Both the position numbers and the translations under genes were made by a program. The notes under the pieces are model-generated. The model was not told where the DNA came from. It worked only from the letters and a program-made list of their open reading frames with translations, and searched no databases. A stretch of DNA of 18,577 bases from Methanolobus sp. UBA118 (lineage in GTDB: Archaea; Halobacteriota; Methanosarcinia; Methanosarcinales; Methanosarcinaceae), in contig DACO01000121.1 in the NCBI GenBank assembly GCA_002508635.1, positions 1-18,577 of the forward strand, written 5' to 3'. Positions 14,730 through 18,577 of the stretch are shown in pieces (the first letter of the stretch is position 1; each line of letters starts with the position of its first letter).

Positions 14730-14884
14730 TGATTTATTTCTTTTATCTAATGCTCGAATTCTGATGTTAAACGAACTCTGTTCTTGTAAAAATGTCCGGC
14801 AAAAATCTAAAATTATCGGTTCAATTTTAAACTTAAACTTCTATACCTGCTTTATTATCTTCTCAACATCATAAAATTATATCG

Positions 14885-14900
14885 AAAGACTTATATTATT
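14885..14900 (+). promoter_or_regulatory. BRE/TATA promoter upstream of the DUF5658-type gene
   Basis: GAAAGAC followed by TTATATTATT (14891-14900) is a good archaeal BRE/TATA pair. The start is expected near 14921, ahead of both the candidate short ORF at 14944 and the membrane-protein gene. Confidence 0.55.
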
Positions 14901-14943
14901 TCTGATGTTATACTGGAACCGGGGTTGTTGGATTTAAATTGAA

Positions 14944-15036
14944 ATGGTGTACGATATGAAATACTATATGAATGAGCTTGCCTGCCGAATATACAGCCCG
15001 GACATCCAGGAGAAGGGGATCAAATGTCTTTTATAG
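14944..15036 (+). CDS. Candidate 30-aa leader ORF overlapping the next gene
   Basis: ATG at 14944 (or 14956, preceded by GGTG) opens a 30-codon frame (26 codons from the second ATG) ending TAG at 15034-15036. It runs through the Shine-Dalgarno of the downstream membrane-protein gene and overlaps its first 13 nt in another frame. The peptide (MKYYMNELACRIYSPDIQEK) is mixed polar with no signal. The strong promoter upstream and the overlap make translational coupling possible, but there is no homology evidence. Confidence 0.3.
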   Translation: MVYDMKYYMNELACRIYSPDIQEKGIKCLL

Positions 15037-15320
15037 AGGATATCAAACCTGTCTTACTCCTGTATGTGGTCGGGGATACGTTGACCACTTTTTGTGCCCT
15101 GCAGACCGGAATGTTCTATGAGGGGAATCCGGTGTTGTCACATATGTTCAGTATCTACGGATACGCCATACTGATACCTTTGAAAATTGGCTTTATGTTC
15201 CTATTGTACCATGTTTACAAAAATGCGAATCGTTACTACTGGAACATCACAAGATATGCGGTGGCCGGTATCGGCCTTCTTGCGACTGTCAGTAATATGG
15301 CGGTTGTCCTTAACGGATGA
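15024..15320 (+). CDS. Small integral membrane protein, DUF5658-type
   Basis: This 98-aa protein has three hydrophobic helices (about 8-27, 45-65, 79-96). The first contains an Asp-Thr-Thr group (GDTLTTF, residues 18-23), followed by a loop with EGNPVLS (33-39). This D..TT...G..EGNP arrangement matches DUF5658 membrane proteins as I know them; their function is unknown. ATG at 15024 is preceded by AAGGGGATCAA, a good ribosome-binding site. The gene converges on the FilR1-type regulator across a perfect palindrome at 15335-15352. Confidence 0.72.
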   Translation: MSFIEDIKPVLLLYVVGDTLTTFCALQTGMFYEGNPVLSHMFSIYGYAILIPLKIGFMFLLYHVYKNANRYYWNITRYAVAGIGLLATVSNMAVVLNG

Positions 15321-15334
15321 CCTGGATATGCTGA

Positions 15335-15352
15335 ACATTTCATATGAAATGT
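15335..15352. terminator. Perfect 18-bp palindrome between convergent genes
   Basis: ACATTTCATATGAAATGT is a perfect palindrome lying between the stops at 15320 and 15366. It could fold as a stem with an ATAT loop and act as a shared terminator. There is no long T-run on either side, so an operator or cruciform is equally possible. Confidence 0.4.
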
Positions 15353-15365
15353 GAATGAATACTAT

Positions 15366-16151
15366 TTATGTAATCTCTGTAATCGACGTAGAGTCTTTCA
15401 GATAGTACTCAAACAGTTCTTTTCCCCATGCTACTGTTACTGGACTGCAGCTCATAAGCTGTGTATAGTCATATGCCCCTTCTTTTGTAAAAGATTGTAA
15501 CAACATACAGGATTCACTTAATTTAAGCGAAACAAAGTCTATGTCCCGAGGATATTTATAAAGCTTGATCTGGCTCTTACCGATTAGTTTAATTAATTCC
15601 TCATGTTCGTCTACTAAAAGTTTATTGTAAAGGCGTGGATCAAAAATGATTGACAAATTTACTTCACTGTCTATCATTTCTCTTAAAAGATCCGATAAAT
15701 AAGGACGAATCGAGACTGCTATCATATCAAATGTTTTTGAGCTTTTGAATAATTCATGCGCCTCTTCATTATGATCGAAGATATCAGATAACCTGGGCTG
15801 AATTTCAGTCAAGCCATCCATTTCATATAGTCTTTCCAGCAATTGCTGAGGAATAAAATTTATGTTCCGGTTTTGCCAGTAATCATAAACATTCTCCACA
15901 ACTTTATCAATGGGTAGATTGGGATTTAATTTGTCTGAAACCAGTTGCCCCATCTCTGTTAATCTGTATGAATCTGCTTTCTTTGTTATCAGTTTATGCT
16001 TTTCCAGTAACTCTATGATTGAGAGAAAAGCCATTATGTCCATACCTGAAGCTGTACAAAGTTCATCAGATTTTTTTGGCCCATTTTCAAGAGATAGAAG
16101 TATATTCCTATTTCTTGCTGTTATCACTGTTTCAAGTGATTTATCGTTCAT
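15366..16151 (-). CDS. FilR1-type winged-helix transcriptional regulator
   Basis: This 261-aa protein has an N-terminal winged helix (about 8-75: NRNILLSLENGPKKSDELC, then a recognition-helix region and RLTEMGQLVSDKL wing). The FilR1 middle domain (DUF1724) follows from about residue 88: YDYWQNRNINFIPQQLLERL, then DMIAVSIRPYLSDLLREMI and EVNLSIIFDP, ending in a sheet with QLMSCSPVTVAWGKELFEYYL. The family is strongly expanded in Methanosarcinales, where studied members control methanogenic-substrate genes or filament morphology. ATG at 16151 has a strong GGAGG seven bases upstream. Three imperfect 68-bp repeats lie directly upstream of the start. A TATA-like TTATATAAAG on the minus strand (16373-16383) would place them in the 5' untranslated leader. 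Confidence 0.87.
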   Translation of the reverse strand: MNDKSLETVITARNRNILLSLENGPKKSDELCTASGMDIMAFLSIIELLEKHKLITKKADSYRLTEMGQLVSDKLNPNLPIDKVVENVYDYWQNRNINFIPQQLLERLYEMDGLTEIQPRLSDIFDHNEEAHELFKSSKTFDMIAVSIRPYLSDLLREMIDSEVNLSIIFDPRLYNKLLVDEHEELIKLIGKSQIKLYKYPRDIDFVSLKLSESCMLLQSFTKEGAYDYTQLMSCSPVTVAWGKELFEYYLKDSTSITEIT

Positions 16152-16166
16152 TCAGTTTGCCTCCTA

Positions 16167-16370
16167 CTAAAAAGGGAAGCTTAAAAGAGTTGAAAGTAAA
16201 CTTTTGGAAAGATTTCTTCAACAGCTTCCTTTCTACAAGGAATGCTCAAAGAAAAGTTGTAAGAGAATCCTTCGACAAGAATTCTTCAATCCTCCCTCTT
16301 CCACAAGGAATACTCAAAGAAAAATCGTAAGAGGATCTTTTCACAAGAATCCTTCAACTACATTCTGCGG
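16167..16370. repeat. Three imperfect 68-bp tandem repeats upstream of the FilR1-type gene
   Basis: Units start at about 16167, 16235 and 16303. Units two and three match closely over some 55 nt: both begin ACAAGGAAT, then xCTCAAAGAAAA, then GTAAGAG, and share CACAAGAA or GACAAGAA, then TTCAA. Unit one is more diverged but keeps GATTTCTTCAA, TTCCT and TTCT in phase. The period of 68 is not a multiple of three, so this is not a coding repeat. Confidence 0.8.
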
Positions 16371-16987
16371 TACTTTATATAATGGTGTGATAGCAGATAT
16401 AGTTTGACAGTATAATATTAGTCCAATGGTATAATCACAAACTATGTATGTGGAAAGTTTTTCCACAATACCATAAAACTATAAATTATGTATTGTGGAT
16501 CCTGGAATATTTTCAAATTCCGTGCAATGAAGTTAAAATAAGTATTAGGGAGATATCTCTTATCAACAAGAGATGAACTATCTTGGTTTGTGAAGTTTTT
16601 CAGCAGATGATTCTTTCTTCTTCTGTCAAGTGATTGGTTTCAGGGTATGGTATATCAAGGTAAGAATCAATATTTTTCACCCGGGTAATTTGTCCTGGCA
16701 TCCATATTTATGTAAATGCAAAAGAATATCTGCCTAATAAAAATTTATTTATCTATAGTCTATTGTATTTTGGTATTATTATGTTCTGAAAAATATCAGT
16801 TTCATCTAAATATTGATCTAGTATAGCGATATTTACTGATATATAGTATATTGTTCCTCTGAAAATAAATAAATTATATATATCGACCTAGATAAATATT
16901 AAGTAGTAATAGGTCTGTATACTCCCTGTGTCATGTGTCAGAAGATGAACACATCTTTTGATTGTGTGGCACTGGAGGGGAAAAACC
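16371..16987. promoter_or_regulatory. AT-rich intergenic region with several inverted repeats
   Basis: No gene is supported here. CTTTATATAA at 16373-16382 reads as a TATA-like box on both strands. Inverted repeats are at 16449-16467 (TGTGGAAA/TTTCCACA), 16462-16499 (TCCACAATAC/GTATTGTGGA), 16555-16574 (ATCTCTT/AAGAGAT), 16793-16842 (ATATCAGT/ACTGATAT) and 16885-16915 (GACCTA/TAGGTC). A TATA-like TTATATATAT near 16873-16882 probably serves the short winged-helix gene at 16988. Confidence 0.55.
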
Positions 16988-17317
16988 TTGAAAAAAGAAT
17001 CTTTACTGGATGTATTGCTTGAGTCCGAAATGAGGCTTGATTCCTTATTAGCCTTAAAGGAGGGCCCAAGGGACCTGGAAATGTTACTAAGAGATATGAA
17101 CGCTGATGAAGAGACATTGCTTTTCCATATGAACACGCTACAGGAATACTATCTTGTTTCTGATAATGGTGAAAGATACGGGCTCACAACAATAGGAGAG
17201 GTCATTGCGGATGAAATGATGCCGCTACTGGAACATCTTGACGAACTTGAAAAAAACCTTGAACCTGGGGAGGGATTTAAAAGCCCTTCGAATCCCGGCT
17301 ACTCACTACGGACTTGA
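16988..17317 (+). CDS. Truncated FilR1-type winged-helix protein (DNA-binding part only)
   Basis: This 109-aa protein begins MKKESLLDVLLESEMRLDSL, LALKEGPRDLEMLLRDMN, then ETLLFHMNTLQEYYLV and the wing GERYGLTTIGEVIADEM. This is the N-terminal winged helix of the FilR1 family. Full members (about 260 aa) continue after LLEHLDELEKN into a DYW...IPxxLL middle domain, but here the protein stops after a short unrelated tail (EPGEGFKSPSNPGYSLRT). I see no remnant of the missing domain downstream. TTG at 16988 is chosen because GGAGGGG lies eight bases upstream; the ATG at 16958 has none. It is either a free-standing DNA-binding protein or a decayed regulator. Confidence 0.72.
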   Translation: MKKESLLDVLLESEMRLDSLLALKEGPRDLEMLLRDMNADEETLLFHMNTLQEYYLVSDNGERYGLTTIGEVIADEMMPLLEHLDELEKNLEPGEGFKSPSNPGYSLRT

Positions 17318-17349
17318 TCGCTAACATCTACATAACTCCATTGTTAGCC

Positions 17350-17398
17350 GGACACAGTTGACAAACAACAAATATTGTCGCAATAATCAACTCTGTCC
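17350..17398. repeat. Long inverted repeat between the short regulator and the 61-aa gene
   Basis: GGACACAGTTGA (17350-17361) faces TCAACTCTGTCC (17387-17398): 11 of 12 pairs match around a 25-nt centre that itself contains ATTG-TCG-CAAT. It starts 32 nt after the stop of the truncated regulator. It may be a terminator for that gene, although no T-run follows. Confidence 0.5.
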
Positions 17399-17471
17399 AG
17401 CAGTTCTGGCATGCTGTATAATTAAGTTAAAACGGTATGATCTATCTATCAGGATTCTATAATTGTGCAGA

Positions 17472-17657
17472 TCAATCGGTTTGATAATTGAACCGTTTTC
17501 CTGCATCCTTTTCATATTCTTTTTTCAGCGATTCAAGCGGAGGAATGAATATCTTCTTTCCTGAGGATGTCAGGAAAACACACGGGGATTTACAGGCAAT
17601 TATCTCTTCCTGTATCAGATTCTGCTGTCCGAAAGGCCGCAGTACAAAGCGGGACAT
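17472..17657 (-). CDS. Small 61-aa protein of unknown function
   Basis: I do not recognise this gene. The product (MSRFVLRPFGQQNLIQEEII..., then CKSPC at 22-26, KKIFIPPLESLKKEYEKD) is soluble and basic. The paired cysteines are the only notable residues. ATG at 17657 is preferred over 17687 because GGGAGGT lies ten bases upstream. A minus-strand TATA-like AGTATAAG lies at about 17707-17714. The stop codon lies beside a small hairpin (CGGTT/AACCG, 17477-17495). The ribosome-binding site and promoter are the main support; there is no homology that I can name. Confidence 0.5.
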   Translation of the reverse strand: MSRFVLRPFGQQNLIQEEIIACKSPCVFLTSSGKKIFIPPLESLKKEYEKDAGKRFNYQTD

Positions 17658-18160
17658 TAGCTGAAAACCTCCCGGACCGTATTCCAACTAAAATGATATT
17701 TCTGGCTTATACTACAAAGTAGGCACTCAGCGAATATGTCTTCAACTGCAATACTCAGTCTCGTTATACATACACCCCCGCGAGACTCTGGACATTTACT
17801 GCTATACACTCTTTCAATACGGAACCGAACTCCAGTTAATTCGGTGTGTTCCTGTCCTTGCAGCTGTATGCGGTAAGCTCAGGAAATATTAAACATCAAT
17901 CGAATGCCCCTCCCATTCGATGCACTTGCTCCTGCACTAACCAAGCTAACATTTATTCTACCGCTAGGATTTGAACTTTTGCCCTTTGCAATAGAGAAAA
18001 AATATTTTTTATCAGGGTATTAAGGGGTTATTGGCAGAGTTTCATCTGCTATCAGATTCCAGATTCCAGATCTTCTTCAGCTGAAGGTCGGATTGCAGCT
18101 GTCCTTAATGGCTTAAAGGGATAATCCTACTATTGACTTTTCCGGAATATTTGCTAACTT
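17658..18160. other. 503-bp stretch without a supported gene
   Basis: The left end carries the promoter of the 61-aa gene. Two good stems lie within: GGAAC-CGAA/TTCG-GTTCC type pairing at about 17821-17852, and ATCGAATG/CATTCGAT with a CCCCTCC loop at 17899-17921. CTTCAGCTGAAG (18075-18086) is a perfect palindrome next to a short AGATTCC direct repeat. Both strands are broken by stops. It may encode a structured RNA or be decayed sequence; neither is shown. Confidence 0.35.
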
Positions 18161-18577
18161 TCACTCATCCAAGTAGTAACCTGCTCCCACAAGGTATGCC
18201 TCTTCTCCAATGTACGTTCTCTTGATGTAGGTATGTTTGATTGATGGCTCGGTTTCACCGGGCTTTGGCCAGTAATAATCGACCCCTCCTTCACCTTCTG
18301 CACTCAGTGCTGTGTCGATAAAGAGCTGCCCTATAGGTTTGCCGTTGTAGTCCTCAAGGTCGCTCATGTCCTCCCCTTCACCGCTCACGTCAGGCGGATA
18401 GACGACGCGAGTTCCGTCAGTTTTCCAGACGAATATGTAAAAATCATCATGAAACCATTCGCTATTGTTCTCCCTGAACTCCGGGAACGCCTGCTCTCCT
18501 TTATCGTTCATCAGGTCGATTGTCTCATTCACCCGGGATATTGTGTACTCTTCCTGAGGTGTCAGTCCTGTCTCGAT
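18161..18577 (-). CDS. Cache-domain sensor protein, 5' part beyond window
   Basis: The minus-strand frame is open to the right edge, giving 138 C-terminal residues; a GTG at 18532 is internal, not the start. The sequence (SRVNETIDLMNDKGEQAFPEF, WFHDDFYIFVWKTDGTRVVYPP, then DYNGKPIGQLFIDTAL, VDYYWPKPGETEPSIKHTYI, GEEAYLVGAGYYLDE) is the typical single Cache fold that binds small extracellular ligands. No histidine kinase or chemotaxis domain follows; the protein ends at the Cache domain. It is therefore either a secreted or anchored sensor or binding protein, or the tail of a tandem-Cache protein whose other parts lie upstream. Confidence 0.85.
   Translation of the reverse strand: METGLTPQEEYTISRVNETIDLMNDKGEQAFPEFRENNSEWFHDDFYIFVWKTDGTRVVYPPDVSGEGEDMSDLEDYNGKPIGQLFIDTALSAEGEGGVDYYWPKPGETEPSIKHTYIKRTYIGEEAYLVGAGYYLDE

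Noticed and set aside
16167..16370. CRISPR-like array
   Set aside because: The units are directly adjacent and degenerate without unique spacers, and no cas gene is present in the window.
16019..16407. Plus-strand frames through the 68-bp repeats
   Set aside because: The repeat period is not a multiple of three, so the frame changes between units, and part overlaps the FilR1-type gene antisense.
17969..17983. GGATTTGAACTTT resembling a minus-strand tRNA T-arm
   Set aside because: The bases flanking the TTCAAAT loop do not pair, and no acceptor or anticodon stem can be drawn around it.

Overview
The window looks like a chromosomal segment of a methanogenic archaeon of the Methanosarcinales, most likely a Methanosarcinaceae member (Methanolobus/Methanococcoides type). 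This is inferred from a methanogenesis-marker-2-like protein, a short archaeal NifB without a NifX domain, an archaeal preQ0 (archaeosine precursor) operon, a DUF5611 protein, FilR1-type regulators, a PEF-CTERM (archaeosortase) surface protein, TATA/BRE-type promoters and frequent TTG starts. No phage, insertion sequence or CRISPR array was seen.

Layout, left to right. 1-2069 (-): an almost complete DUF255/YyaL-type thioredoxin-fold protein, cut by the left edge. It is divergent from 2299-2859 (+), a very acidic PEF-CTERM surface protein, with Fur/DtxR-like palindromes between the two promoters. 2891-3376 (-): a ferritin-like helical protein, convergent with the acidic gene across a shared hairpin. 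3531-5869 (+): a tight operon queC - DUF366 - queE - queD with TAATG overlaps, making preQ0 for archaeosine in tRNA. queC has no canonical start codon upstream of its PP-loop. 5958-6896 (+): nifB, whose ribosome-binding site lies in the loop of a perfect hairpin. 6974-7951 (+): methanogenesis marker protein 2. 8005-8298 (-): a small unknown protein, divergent from 8484-9176 (+), a radical SAM protein. That gene is followed by 9222-10733 (+), a cryptochrome/photolyase-family protein lacking the family's Fe-S cysteines.

10875-12062 (+): an exported seven-bladed beta-propeller with a sequon-rich tail. 12208-13293 (-): a polytopic membrane protein of unknown function. 13705-14016 and 14066-14572 (+): DUF5611 and a DUF98/chorismate-lyase-like protein. 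14658-14729 (+): tRNA-Thr(GGT) with a clear BRE/TATA promoter. 15024-15320 (+): a small DUF5658-type membrane protein, preceded by an overlapping candidate short ORF.

From 15.3 kb onward the window is regulatory and sparsely coding. It holds a full-length FilR1-type regulator (-) with three 68-bp repeats upstream of its start, an AT-rich region full of inverted repeats, a truncated FilR1-type winged-helix protein (+), a 61-aa unknown protein (-), a 500-bp gene-poor stretch, and the 3' end of a Cache-domain sensor (-) running off the right edge. The parts most likely to hide something new are the FilR1 pair with its repeat-rich intergenic DNA, the queC start and DUF366, and the nifB leader.
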